64,000 nucleotides of DNA from Bryoerythrophyllum caledonicum (taxonomy: Eukaryota > Streptophyta > Bryopsida > Pottiales > Pottiaceae): contig OZ020518.1 of assembly GCA_963971425.1 (NCBI GenBank), positions 1,872,263 to 1,936,262 of the forward strand. The letters are read 5' to 3'. Below the pieces are notes generated by a model, which ran no database searches, was not told where the DNA came from, and saw only the letters and a list, made by a program, of their open reading frames with translations. Of this stretch, positions 46,301 to 57,990 are shown piece by piece (position 1 is the stretch's first letter; every line of letters begins with the position of its first letter). Made by a program: the position numbers and the translations under genes.

Positions 46301-47109
46301 CACATGGTGTTTTGGCTTGGGAAAGGTTTGGGGGAACTATTGGTCAACCCTTTGAGAACTCAGGGTACTATGGGGAAACTTTAGCATGCATGGGGTAGGG
46401 CCCAAGAACATTAATTGCAAAGCATTTCATTGGAGTAGAAAAAGGAGATATGAAATTTCCTCATGCTCTTTTTTTTGCCGTTTATACATATTCCTCCTGA
46501 CTTGCCCCCTCAGGATGACTTGCCCCCTCAGGATGACTTGCCCCCTCAGGATGACTTGCCCCCTCAGGAAGCACTTTCAGGAAAACTCTACTGTGTTTTC
46601 AACTTTTCATGAGCAATCATGCATTGACTTCAATGACATGATATCGCATGGTATTGGGAGATGACAAAGTGAGTTGTTGTTTGCCAGGCAGCATTGCCCC
46701 AAGCTGTTATAAGCTTCGTTTTTGCCAGGGATTATGACCTACATACGGATGTTTTTACCACTGCGTAAGTTTCTTACAATTTCTTTATTATTTCAATCAC
46801 GATATTGGTATCTTTGGCAGCATTTCACAAACTTTGGCATCTGGAAATCTGTGTAAGGCATTGTTCTCCACCAAAGTTTGCAAAATGCTGCCATAATTCC
46901 CATATCTCAATATTCATATCACATCTTATTCATATCAATAAATAAGGGTAATCAGTCTAAGAAAATTCCATTGTTAAAGTTACCAATTAAGCGCCTTGTA
47001 TCAACACTTACTGATATTTCAAATGCTCTTTGTAATTTGCAGGGTGTCGCTTCAAACAATAATCTTCATGCCCATTGTGCTGGCATACTACACACTACTT
47101 GAACTTTGA
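43322..47109 (+). CDS. PIN: PIN-type auxin efflux carrier with a short central loop, 7 exons
   Basis: Exons: 43322-43571, 43651-43959, 45103-45325, 45632-45717, 45971-46125, 46688-46764 and 47043-47109. All phases agree, giving 388 residues. The start MLSGAQFYDVLCAVVPLYVA and then GYGSLRWWGVVTPEQ and FQIIAFNDPYTMD is the PIN N-terminus. QCAVMPNTIIVGIPVLSPLY is the family's N-P-N/N-T-I-V-G motif region. ALPQAVISFVFARDYDLHTD and the ending IVLAYYTLLEL match the last membrane spans. The central hydrophilic loop is only about 85 residues (about 175-260), against 300 or more in canonical plasma-membrane PINs. PINs export auxin, and short-loop members of land plants often sit in the ER. Here the short loop may instead reflect an early-branching PIN. 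Introns are long and repeat-laden. Confidence 0.93.
44030..44410. repeat. Satellite-like repeats in PIN intron 2
   Basis: AGGAGACAGATTATGGACCA, CCATAATCAGGGGCTG and CCTTACTCCAAAGCAGGCG recur two to four times in irregular order over about 380 bp. TATGGACCATA-type inverted pieces are included. It is entirely intronic. Confidence 0.8.
44590..44960. mobile_element. Possible relative of the Mutator-like MITE, in PIN intron 2
   Basis: TTTCTGGCCCTGCCCGTTTTAGGGTCC, GAGGCTTTTTTTGG and ATAGGGCCCCCCTCCAA parallel TTTCTGGCCTTCTTGTTTTGGGAGG and ATAGGGCCCCATCCAA at 26610-26740. Clear ends and target duplication are lacking. A weaker relative lies near 40560-40670. Confidence 0.45.
46503..46570. repeat. 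Four tandem copies of an 18-bp unit in a PIN intron
   Basis: CTTGCCCCCTCAGGATGA is repeated about four times head to tail between the exons at 45971 and 46688. It is likely length-polymorphic. Confidence 0.9.
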
Positions 47110-50100
47110 GCAGCTACACAAATAACATGCGAAACTTGGTAGATAGCAACATCATCAAGTAATGACACAATCCACACAACTAACTACTTGTGCTCCGATG
47201 CCGCATTCAGTTCCAGGTAACAAACAAATTTTTGGCAATAATTCTTGGATGAGTAGTTCACTCACAAAGGAATAATTGTGATCATGTTTACAGAACTAAA
47301 CCATTTGAAGGTGCCTATTTCCTTCTCCATATTGAGGATAGTATAGTTTCAAAGGCTTATCCAAGCTTAGCAGCATGATATATCATGTGCGAGCTAACAG
47401 TTGAGATAGCATAAAGTTTTCACTGGCCAAGTGACCAGACGGAGAGATTCTAGTACATGTTGGAGGCAGAATACCGTACATAAATTGAGTTTTGTTCTCA
47501 ACTGTGTCTTGCTCTATCGCCATATTGGTTCAACTGGCCAGACTTCCTGATTTGTAAAGAAGTTACCCTAACTAGCTGAATGCTAAAGCTACAAGGAATG
47601 GAAATGTGTTATACGTAAGACTATTTTCAGTGGCCAAAGTACAGGGACCGGCTAACACTGATTAATATTCTGCGATGGGTCGGCGTGCACCTCGTTCGCT
47701 GTTGTGTGAATCAGTACAACGGCCGAATTCGATGGTCACTGTATTCCAGAGCGCCACTTCACTTCTTCCTTGTCTCGTATGTTAAGACCATGGTACAAAA
47801 CATGATGGTGGTGATATTATGCACTCCTGATCATACCACAAGTTACTGTTTGTATATTCATCTCAAGTTCAGTGTCCACAAACAATAGAGTCATATTAGT
47901 TACCATACTGTACATGACATGTAAACGGTGCATATTAGTCTCGGAAGCAGGGAAATAATCAATACAGCTTCTAATGGTGTGGAGAGCTAAGAGGCCAGCG
48001 GATAAGAAATATTTTACTGGCACCAACAATACTGTTATCTATCAATACAAATTGCAGGATTGCACTAGACACGGCACTCAGATATAACCTTTATTAATGA
48101 CCAGATACATGTAGTTTCTAATATCTATGCAGCAGAGTCTTCACCAGGCACCTGAAAGAGAATATGTCTGAATTCCACAAGAGGATCGAGTTTCAGTTAG
48201 ATCATATCTCTACAAACAATATTTAACGAGCATAACGTTGTGATCCTGAAACATGAGCCAGGATTCAATAATTCGCCATACAAAGCACAAACACTGGTTC
48301 GAAGCTCTAGATCAGGAGCTTACCATCATTTCTTCATGACCTCAATGATAAACTCAATTAGCAAGGGAAACAAAAAATTGCACTGACCTGGTGAATTTTG
48401 AAGTCGGTGAAGTACAACACTTGAGTTGCTTGTTGATTGTAGACTAGGAATTATGACCTGCACTATAGCTTCCGCTGCAAATGTCATGGCGTCTGAAAAG
48501 CAACTGCTCTTTGATAGATGCTCAATCAAAACGTTACTTCATGAAATGCAAGATGAATCTCGTGATTAATCTATTAATTCAACAAAAGTAGCTATTCTAA
48601 CAAACTCATAATTCAACAAACTAGTATCACGTATATCTATGCATGCATTGCTTACAATATATATTATGAGTAGTGGAAACCTTAAACGTTTCTACTTCTC
48701 TGATCATGCACTCCTGAGTATACATGCACGACCAGAGTTACTCCGAAACCATCCTCAGATATTAATCTCCGAACCATCGACTTCGCTCACGGTGCATTAA
48801 ACCAGTCACGTGATTATTTCCTCATGACCTTCGTTTAAACCACGGCAAAATGAATCACGACGTCGAAAACAATTAACACAACAGTCTACTGGTTGAATTC
48901 AGACCAAACACACACAATAATTATGACATGCAGATGCTTGACAGAGCTCTACTCAAAGAGCCAGTCGCTCCCCAGACGCCTCGCCACTTGCAGCAAAATC
49001 CATAGCAGCAGGTCATGTGAAGTCGATCAGGATCCATCCATCTTGGAGAAGATAAGGTATCGAGTCCTGATTGATGTGGGAGTTTGTGTGCAGCGGCGTT
49101 GACATTTATACTGGTGTGGACGACGAAGCTGGGACTCTAGGCTAGCAACAGGCCGCCCGCAATGCAAAGCAAAAAGGTGTTTCGAATGCCGGCTAATGCA
49201 TGAGACCTGCTTTTCGTTAGCCGTATAATGCTAATGCTCGTGGCGTCTCCGCAGATCAGATTTCCGAGCGTGGATTATGGTGTAACCACTTTGATGTTGC
49301 TAGTTGCTTTCATTAGATGATCAGGTCTTGGATCACACTCGCAGGGAAATATTGACGGAATTAAACGTAGGAGGTGAAAAAGTTTATGAGCCAATGATTA
49401 GCACCAAAAGCGAAGGTAGGTATATTTGGCACTTGCCGGTGGAGGCTGCCATTTTCCAATGAACCTTTTCATCTCATGCACATATTCGCTCATTTGTGTT
49501 TGGTGGAAGCTTCCCCAATCAAATCAGTACATGACTGCAAATATTATGGCGTTTGCTGCATGAAATTTACGACTTACCCAAGCTATTTATGTGAAGCATT
49601 CATAGAATTTAGCAAAGCACATAGTTTTACTTACACCGCCATATTTTTGCTACTGTTAATAGAAAGACTTGGTGACTACTTTTCACGTCTTTTGGCTTAT
49701 GCATCTAATTAGTACAGCTCTTTCACCTTTTGTCCGGAAGTTCAGTAATATTGGAAGCTTGAATAGGATTTGATTTGATTTCTGCATGTGTGCAGTTTTG
49801 TTTTATTGATTGTAATGTCCGCTTCTTTTACGTGCGGGAATTAACCGGTGATATCCATGAGTAACGTTTTGTAATATAATTCCTCAGCTTGACCGGAGAA
49901 ATATCCATTCACACATGAGAATATTTTGGTGAGTCTACTTGTGATTGATATGCAACTTAGCTGAGTGAAATTAGTCTAGTTCGGCTCCAAGGCACCTACG
50001 CCTGCAGGAATCCTTGAGAAAAGAAGTTGTAGTACAAATGGGGCTGTTTTCAACGCTCCAATTCTACACTTTTTGGCGAAATATCGAAGACAGTGTCGAA

Positions 50101-50173
50101 GAAAGTGGGGAGAACTTGTGTACAGTGTAAAGGTGGAGTGTCGAAATTGTAGAGTCCCCATTTATACTACGTA
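47110..50173. other. Intergenic region downstream of PIN
   Basis: It starts with the PIN 3' UTR. A possible spliced segment on the minus strand at about 48386-48494 is bounded by TTTTCAG and CACCAG|GTCAGT. Its longest frame (ACGCC...; MTFAAEAIVQVIIPSL) shows no known domain. No other gene is recognised. Confidence 0.4.
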
Positions 50174-50389
50174 CACTAAAGATGATATTTAGTGTAACCA
50201 TACTAATGTTTTTGGTAATGCAATAACTTTTTACTTTCGAAGAAGATTTTTACCGAGGGCACAACTATCAATACTATCTAAAGAGAGTGATCATTGTCAA
50301 CATAGTTGGTAAAAACATTCATCAAGGGTAAAAACTTATAGCACTTTTAAACAAATTAGTGTGGCTAGCACTAAATATCATCTTTAGTG
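50174..50389. mobile_element. TA-flanked MITE with hairpin ends, copy a
   Basis: It begins CACTAAAGATGATATTTAGTG and ends with the reverse complement, with TA on both sides. Each 21-bp end is itself a hairpin (CACTAAA-GATGATA-TTTAGTG). 216 bp. Confidence 0.85.
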
Positions 50390-50819
50390 TAACTTCTAAG
50401 AGTAACAACATGCGCCAACACATGAGCCAACAGGTTTTATGTTGTAAGTTACGTGACAATATCACAGAAAAGGGTGGTGCCATGTATAGTACAGTGGCAA
50501 GCAGAAATAGTCGTAGAAGAGGAGGTTTTTTGGAAAATCAGCTACCAAATCTACACAAACTCTCATAAAATAGCAAGAATACAACCACAAGCGCATATAG
50601 TTGCAACAAGCATGAAGAACAAGGTTTTCAGTGAAAATATGAATTAGAATAATACATAATAATTCATATGTGCAACAAGCTTGTACAATTGCTTGTACAG
50701 TCCCTATTTATGCTCAAATTGATTTTTATTGCACATCAAGTTATCAACCATAGAAAACAACACTATAGAGTACTAAATACCTTTACAACTCAATGATTCA
50801 ACTCATGAGTCATAAGCAC

Positions 50820-51297
50820 TCACAAACACTACCACCCTTTGTAGCCATCTTTTGCTTGGTATACATCAAGAGCTCTTTGAGGCATAGAGCGTATCAACTT
50901 CTTAATAACATTAGGCTCTATATTGTACCAAATTTCTTGGATCTTCTCCCATAAGTCAATTTTACCGGTGGGTTTTCTCTTAGACCTTCTCAAACAATGA
51001 TCTACTTCATTCCAAAGATCTTCTATTGGATTGAGGGCGGGTGATTGTGGAGGGTGTCCAACAAGCTAAACTTTTTGAGCACGCAATTAACTAATATACA
51101 ACATAATGTGGAATATGCTTTGGATCATTGTCATGTTGGAAAATAACCTCAACCTCTTCTAAACCTTGCATCTGTATGTAGTATAGTGCCCATAAGTTCC
51201 GCCTCGAAAATGTTGCAATGTACATATTTATCCATCTTCTCTTTGATTGGATGAAGCTTGCCAACTCCTTCCCAACGCATACAACCCCAAACCATTA
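50820..51297 (-). pseudogene. Tc1/mariner transposase remnant
   Basis: The minus strand reads VMVWGCMRWEGVGKLHPI near 51200-51290, and further on FQHDNDPKHIPHYV near 51120. These are the MVWGC and DNDPKH signatures of the DDE transposase. A SPALNPIEDLW-like segment follows near 51010. The remnant contains stops and frame breaks, and the N-terminal half is missing. MITE copy b begins immediately upstream of the VMVWG codons (51300), so the gene was cut or captured there. Confidence 0.75.
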
Positions 51298-51299
51298 CA

Positions 51300-51513
51300 C
51301 TAAAGATGATATTTAGTGTAACCACACTAATGTATTTGGACATGTAATAACTTTTTACTTTTGAAGAAGATTTTTACCGAGGGCACAACTATCAATACTA
51401 TCTAAAGAGAGTTATCATTGTTAACATAGTTGGTAAAAATATTCATCAAAAGTAAAAATTTACAGCACTTTTAAACAAATTAGTGTGGTTAACACTAAAT
51501 ATCATCTTTAGTG
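51300..51513. mobile_element. TA-flanked MITE with hairpin ends, copy b
   Basis: Same orientation and about 95% alike to the copy at 50174. 214 bp, with TA on both sides. The transposase remnant lies between the two copies. Confidence 0.85.
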
Positions 51514-51523
51514 TAGTGTTAAT

Positions 51524-51664
51524 CACCAAACATTGAAAACAAATAGTCAACTGCCAATCACCAAACATTGAATTATTTGTATTTGATTGACTATTTGTTT
51601 TCAGTGTTTGGTGTTAGCACAATTGGCATTGAAAACTGATTGGCTATTTGTTTTCAGTGTTTGG
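51524..51664. repeat. 27-bp inverted repeat plus extra direct copy
   Basis: CACCAAACATTGAAAACAAATAGTCAA (51524-51550) is complementary to 51587-51613 with one mismatch, leaving a loop of about 36 nt. A further direct copy of the right arm lies at about 51638-51664. It lies right beside MITE copy b. Confidence 0.85.
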
Positions 51665-51756
51665 TGTAGCACAACTGCGGCTGTATTGAACTCGGCACGT
51701 GCACGTCAAGCACAAGTTTTCCAGCACTTCACCATAAACGTGTCAAAGTTACAGCG

Positions 51757-51851
51757 TCGAAAATGGCCACAAACTTATCAAGGACCACATTCTCACGCTC
51801 ATGGTTGTGGACGCCGCCAAGTTAATCGGAGACCAGGACATGCCTTGTGAG
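51757..51851 (+). other. Exon-like fragment
   Basis: CACAAACTT onward reads HKLIKDHILTLMVVDAAK then LIGDQDMPCE and ends at GAG|GTAACT, a plausible donor. The protein-like string is not matched to any family from memory. It could be one exon of a lost gene. Confidence 0.25.
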
Positions 51852-52314
51852 GTAACTTCACTGCTGCCACTGAGCTTAACTAAACTGGGCACACACTCCA
51901 TTCCACCCCTCGATCTGGAACGGACGTTCAGATGCGCCGGAAGGTTTGTCTTGCAACCTTGGAGCTATTCTATATATACATAGGTGATCCTTGTTGACAT
52001 GTTCATGCAAGTTCAGAACCGCAAACTAGCAACTGTAGGACCGCCTCTAGCCTGACCGAAAGATGCCTTCTTCCTGGGAACTAGACTGGTACAGTCACCT
52101 ATGAACTCCCACTTTTGAGGACAGCTTTCACCTGTCGTTTGTGATTCGCAGATGCTCGTGTGTGCGCGCTCTTGACTCTTTGGTGTAAAAAGAGACTGAC
52201 GTAAAGCATGGCGAGAAGAGGAAAGAATTTGTAGTTTTCTCACGCTTGGTGTTTTGTTACTTATACCCTAAAATAATACAGGGAGCTTCCCCATATATAG
52301 ACAAGTTGCATAGT

Positions 52315-52760
52315 TTAACCCTTAAACGACAGAAGGTGACCACAGTATTCTTCTATATGTATAGTGTTGTATTCGAACATGATGAGGTTCAGATATTGAA
52401 ATGGCCGCCATTGGAAGATGTTAGTTGAAGAATCTTCGTTCCAAAGGTGTAAGTCTTGCATTTATATTTTATGTATTCTACAGAGTAAGATACTTGCCTG
52501 TATGTTTGGTTTCTGAGTGACGTTAGTAAGGGTTGATCCCAAAACGTCAGTTGGGAACCATATATATAGGCGTGGATTTTATTCTGTTAAAATACCAAAA
52601 AAATTGTATTAAAGTTTAGCAAGATTTATACGTTTGGATTGAAGATTCTTCAACTAACATCTTTCATTTTGGAGGTCATTTCAATATCATGTTCGAATAC
52701 GACACCATACATGTAGAATATTGTGGCCACTAGTGGTACCTTCTCACGTTCATGATATTA
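52315..52760. mobile_element. Two facing copies of the CCCTTA(A/C)ACG(T/A)CAG family
   Basis: The first copy (52315-about 52538) starts TTAACCCTTAAACGACAGAAGG. The second (about 52545-52760) is the reverse complement, with GAGGTCATTTCAATATCATG and GTGGCCACTAGTGG. The two together form a large inverted repeat. Both are non-coding. Confidence 0.65.
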
Positions 52761-53104
52761 AGTAGATGGAAGATGTCCGTCCTTTGTCTAAAGGAATATT
52801 CAAAAGCCAATTTGGCGAATGATTCTTCACCTATGAAGAGTAGAGGTTGGCTCATTAAAGAAATTGAGAGGAAAAGACAAGACGACGTTGGTGAAAAGTC
52901 GGGAGGAAATCATAAAAGCAACCTACATTGATGGCACATGTTTTATTTAGAAGATTTGCTATTAGATTTGACCTCATATTTCCACATCAATCATTGTAAC
53001 AATATATCTTATCATCTTCTTTCTTTTATATTAGTTTCTTTTGAGATTTCTTTTAGACTCTCTTCCAATATGAAATAGGTGAGTCTCAACACTACTACTT
53101 TGTG

Positions 53105-53345
53105 TTATGTTTAAGGCCAATGACAAGGTTTGGTAGAATCTACAAGTGTATCAGATTATACAAAACAACATCTACACTTAGAGTATATTTTGTTGCAACC
53201 CCACTTCACAAAAATCATTGTAGCTTGCCAATGTTTGCATTGATTTTGGTGGCGCTAGTCCCGGTAGATGTTCATCAAGCTATGCCTCTAAATTTTCTTC
53301 AAATTATCGTCGGAGGTGGCCTGCAGTGCTTGCTATAGAGGTAAA
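53105..53345. mobile_element. Remnant shared with 61690-61962
   Basis: CATTGTAGCTTGCCAATGTTTGC followed by GATTTTGGTGGCGCTAGTC matches CGTTGTAGCTCGCCCATGTTTGC and GATTGTGGTGGCGATGGTC in the other copy. The two are dispersed repeats of a third TTAA-type or unknown family. Confidence 0.5.
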
Positions 53346-53446
53346 CATGCCCAAGTATATGCAAAAATGTGTTAATGGTCATTGTAAACAATATAATATT
53401 AAACTAATTAATTTATGTTATAACATATATAAATGGACATTAGGCC

Positions 53447-54190
53447 TTAACCCCTAAATGACCAAAGTCCCCTTGGGGGACATTTTGAGTTTGGGTAACG
53501 TACCACGTTCTCAATTCTAGGTATTGAATGGACAACTTTTGATAAGTTTTGCGTAGACACAAATTTCGTAGAATTCCAACTTACGGTTCAAAAGTTACAA
53601 TTTATTTTCACTTACATATACAAATAGTACAGTAGTTTAGTGTGACATATCACAAATAATGTCACTAAACTTTAATAACTTCTAAATTCAATAGAAATTC
53701 GAGTTTTTGTCCATTTAAAAGAAAGAAAATGTCCTCTTGGAAAAGAAATTGAGATCTGTGCATCTACCGTACGGATTTGTGAATTTCAATAATTTGAGAA
53801 GGATATGATATATGCAAAATATAAAGTGTATTGTTGATTCTCAGCACATAGTTGCATTGCAAGATTTTTTAGGACATCTTCTAGACCTCTTCTACTTCTA
53901 AAATTTGGTGCACATGTGCCTAACATGATCCTTTTCAAGTTGACATAATAAATTCACTGCCCGTAGTGCAAAAATTTGTCATAGAAGGTGGTCAAAGTTT
54001 GTTGAAGGTGTTTAGTATGACCTCAAAAAGAGATTATGTCTCACTTCAAAGGCTTATATCTTTCAATTCGTGCAGTCAAACTTACCAGAATTTTCAGCAC
54101 ACACTCTCATACAACTCTAGTACAAGATCCTACGGTTAAAATTTCAGAATTTTTTTTGTATCATTTTGTGCTGAATGCGCTAAAAATGAT
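53447..54190. mobile_element. TTAA piggyBac-like element, inverted copy of 8872-9688
   Basis: It starts TTAACCCCTAAATGACCAAAG and then follows the reverse complement of the earlier copy through AGTGTGACATATCACAAAT and TCTTCTACTTCTAAAATTTGGTGC. The far end is missing and unrelated sequence follows. About 740 bp, non-coding. Confidence 0.75.
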
Positions 54191-54254
54191 AGTATTCTCT
54201 ATCGCTCATATTTGAAGTTAGAGTCCTCTACCTTACACACTTGTTTCTAGATAT

Positions 54255-54960
54255 TAACCAAAAAAGGACGAAGACTATGCTTCACCAAAACCACCCCAAA
54301 ATTGTCTCTCTAAGATGAGACATTGTAACACTAATTGGAACAACTTTTACTATTTTCAATTGTAAGATCTTCAAGAATACTATCATAAGACGACACTCAA
54401 AGTGTTTTGTAAACTTTGACCTCACGGTTTGTAAAGGCTGCTTCATACCAAGACCAAGGTCGAGAGGCCATCCATTTCCAACCAATGAGATTGCGAGAAT
54501 GGCCAAAGTTTGGCCTCTTGGCTTTCACACCAAAGGCCATCTCCTCCCATTGTGCCTCCATGATGACACTTTTAGAGAGTTTTGGCACCAAAGTGACGGC
54601 ATTTCAAGTGCAAACTTGGATTGTTGTTTATAGCCAATCCAAACTTCCTTCAATTTATATTATTTATTGAATTTTTTTAGCCCAAGAATTTGGCCTCTCG
54701 TCATTGTTTGAGCTGAAATTTTGACCGTTGGCATTCCGACTTGGCCCGAGGTAAAGCGGCCCAAAGATACATGCATTCGAAGAGTGCAATATGGTTTTTT
54801 TTGTCTCTGTATGGATTTGAATGGTGAGCATATTTCGACTCAAGATAATGGCATATTTTTCCACTACACATTGAATGAATTTTACAAATCTATATTCTAC
54901 TTTGTGTCAGGTCATTTCATTTGCATGCCAAAAATCACAAGTAATCAACTTGAAGGTGTT
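54255..54960. mobile_element. Partial relative of the 39646-40539 element
   Basis: ATGCTTCACCAAAACCACCC, GATACATGCATT and ACTCAAGA.AATGGCATATTTTTCCA recur in the same order as at 39672-39920. The left end is TTAACCAAAAAAGGACG. It is interrupted by about 300 bp of foreign sequence (54430-54760). Confidence 0.55.
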
Positions 54961-55638
54961 TAGGATATGAAAATTGGACTTGCAATGACTACACTAAAGA
55001 TGGCATTTAGTGTAGTGGACACTAAATACGAACCCATACACTACTACTCAACTTGACAATTAGTGTAGTGACAAAACTATACACTCAATGTCAACTACTA
55101 CACTAAATGTCAATTCTAGTAAATAGTGGAACTTAGGTTTTTTTACATGTGGACATTTAGTGTATGAAACATAGAAAATGATTACGTGCACATTTCGAGC
55201 ATCAAAGTAAAGAAAGTTACGAGTGCATTGAAAAAAGAAACAATTTGCAAAAAAAAGATTGGAAAAAATATATTGTGGATATGGAACAAAAAAATAATCC
55301 CAAAAGTAGAAAAAAATAGAATGTGATTACGGAAGGAAATGAATTTGTAAATATAAGATTGGAAAAATAAGAAATTGGAATTCACAGGAAAGTGAGAGAA
55401 GAAACATGTATTGGAAAATTCAAAAAACATAGATAAAAAATAAAGAAAAAATAAAGAAATATTAAATAAACAAACGTACAATAAATGTTCATCAAGTATA
55501 ATATTAATTTAATATTATTTTAATTATTTTAATCTTATTTTAACATCATTTTAATATTATTTGAATATTATTTTGGAAATAGGATATTATTTTAATATTA
55601 TTTTAGAAATAGGGTACTATTCCCTATGTGGGTTAGTA

Positions 55639-56364
55639 CACTAAAGATGATATTTAGTGTTTAGGGACCAATAGTGTAACTACCCCTATGACCTGACTTT
55701 CACTAAATGTCAATTTGTTTACATTTAGTGTTTAATGTCAAAAAATCAGTCTAACAAAATTGCTCATAACTTTTGCATCACGACGAATTAGAAGATGTAC
55801 CGTACACCGATGGAATCTCCTTGAAAAAACACATAAGCTGGTCACCTCACTCGATAGAATTGGTGCGAAATTGATAAAGATATGCCTCCTCAAACTTTCA
55901 ACCAAAACTCAAGAAATCTGCCCAAAAATATTCACTATAACTTTTTATTTAAGACGAATTTGAAGATGGGTAAGATGCCATTGGAAGCGTCTTTTCAAAT
56001 CAGTTTAGATAGGCACCAAAAACTCTCAAATTGGACAAAAACTGCCCCCGAAATCATCATTTGAAAATCCAACCTTAAAAAAGTCAGCCCAACATGGAAG
56101 GTTTGCTTTTGACATGTGGCGAGATTTGGGTGACTTGCAATGAAATGTGGCGAGATTTGGGTGACTTGCAATGAAATGTGGCATATGACATTGTTACATA
56201 ACCAACACTAAATGTCAATATGTTAAAATGTAATAAGGGCAAAGTTACAGAAATTGACAATTACCTTTAAATTGACATTTAATGTTGTTACATAAGTAGG
56301 GTAATTGACATTTAGCGTTCAGGTTCGTAATTAGTGTTGCGAACACTAAATATCATCTTTAGTG
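55639..56364. mobile_element. TA-flanked hairpin-ended element, 726 bp
   Basis: The left end is CACTAAAGATGATATTTAGTG and the right end is CACTAAATATCATCTTTAGTG, flanked by TA. A 44-bp tandem duplication (ATGTGGCGAGATTTGGGTGACTTGCAATGAA-type unit) lies near 56110-56180. No coding sequence is seen. Confidence 0.65.
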
Positions 56365-56454
56365 TACTGATTTAATATTTTAATATTATTTTGATATTAT
56401 TTTAATATTGTTTAGAAATAGGGTACTAAGGTAGGTGGATGATTGGAGGTTATT

Positions 56455-57384
56455 TTAACCCCTAAAGGACCAAACGTCCCCCCGGGGTCATTTTGGATTT
56501 TGGGCATGTACCTACAATTCAAAAAAAAGTCCTTTTTAATTGAATTTTTTTTAAGATAGGATCTGATAAGAGCTTCATGGAGATTTTTTTTTTTTTTTTT
56601 TGGATTTGTGGTTTGAAAGTTAGTACCACTTAAAGCCAAAAGTGGGGACTCCGGGCACCTCCAAAATTTTTGGCAAAAGTTTCTATTGACATTGAGATTT
56701 TTCACACATATAAAGAATATTTCCTTCTTTGGAAATTTTCAAAAAAAATTCTTGTCTTTAGTGTAAAAAGGCATTTTATTCCAAGTCAAACATTTTCACA
56801 CATTGTCGGGCAACGAGGGAAAAAAATTTCATTTTTTTATATAAAACCTAGAGATCTTCATATTTTTCATTTTTTATTTTCTCAACATCAATATGTGGTG
56901 AAAACCTTCTTATTGACCGTTTGGATTATCATTTGAATACATACGTAGTTCACAAAAAAATAAAACGTGAAATGGCAATTTTTGAACCTCCACTCCTTGC
57001 ACACTTGTTTTGAATATGCTACACCCCTTTTTTACCTCTAAAAATTGGTGTGTTGGGAAATAACATCATGCTTAAGACAATGGTAAAAGATTTAGACCTT
57101 GTACAATGCAAAAATTTGATACAAAATGAAGTCAAAGTCAGCTGATATACTCAACGCAGGGATGAAAATGAACCATTGTTTTGACTTTAAACACTAAAAT
57201 CTATCAATCCGTGCGGTGGATTGCAACCAAAATTTAACGGCATGTTTATATGGAAGTCTCTTTTAAGATCTTACGGTTGAAAATCCAAAATTCACTTTAA
57301 AATGTGATTTTCATGTCTCTTTTTGACAGTGGCAGTTTTGGACTGGTTTTAGAGCGAAATAGGTCGTGGTCCTTTAGGGGTTAA
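56455..57384. mobile_element. TTAA-flanked piggyBac-like element, best-preserved ends
   Basis: TTAACCCCTAAAGGACCAAACG at the left and GTGGTCCTTTAGGGGTTAA at the right give a perfect 14-bp inverted core. It is 930 bp and non-coding. Its internal sequence is shared with the 40679 and 38523 copies. Confidence 0.8.
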
Positions 57385-57491
57385 ATTTCAATGGCGGCTA
57401 ACACTAATTGCCAACTTGTTCACGAATAGTGTACTAGGGTAATTACACTATTTGTACCGTTACACAAAATGCCATCTTTAGTGTACTACTA

Positions 57492-57708
57492 CACTAAAGA
57501 TCACATTTAGTGTAGTGCTCAGTAAATGACTTGTAAATGTGATAAGTTTTTATTCTTGATGCCAATTTTTACCAAGAGCACAATCCTCTATAGTATTCAA
57601 ATAAGAGGATAATTATAAACATAGGTGGTAAAAATATTCACTTAAAGTAAAAACTTATAGCATGTACAAATCATTTACTGGGCGCTACACTAAATGTGAT
57701 CTTTAGTG
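57492..57708. mobile_element. TA-flanked MITE with hairpin ends, copy c
   Basis: Ends CACTAAAGATCACATTTAGTG and its reverse complement, TA on both sides, 217 bp. The arms differ from copies a and b but remain self-complementary. Confidence 0.85.
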
Positions 57709-57990
57709 TAGTATAGAAAGTAGCCGTTTAGTATAGGAAAGTAATTTTTTTTATAAAATAAATACTGTTGAATCTAAAATCTAGACAGTAGATACTTCAA
57801 TTATTATGCCTTCTTTTCCAAAAAAAAATCTCTTAATAGAAGAAGTGAAATTCTCTATGCATTTTAAAGTAATAACAATGAGGGTTGCCAGGAACTTTCT
57901 TTCACGCTACCTGCCTCAAAAAAGTATACTATTCAACTCTACAGATGTACCATTCGAGTTCTTTAGTAGTCCACAACATCTACCATACTA

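Larger units (their letters stand above)
54992..57483. mobile_element. Large TA-flanked element hosting nested insertions
   Basis: It begins CACTAAAGATGGCATTTAGTG and ends AATGCCATCTTTAGTG, with TA on each side. It is 2.5 kb long and contains a 726-bp relative (55639-56364) and a TTAA element (56455-57384). No transposase is recognised. Its outer part also resembles 23990-25170. Confidence 0.6.

Noticed and set aside
50174-50389. Assigning the CACTA...TAGTG ends to the CACTA/EnSpm superfamily
   Set aside because: Flanks are TA in every copy rather than a 3-bp duplication, and the nearby transposase is Tc1/mariner. The resemblance is only in the first five bases.
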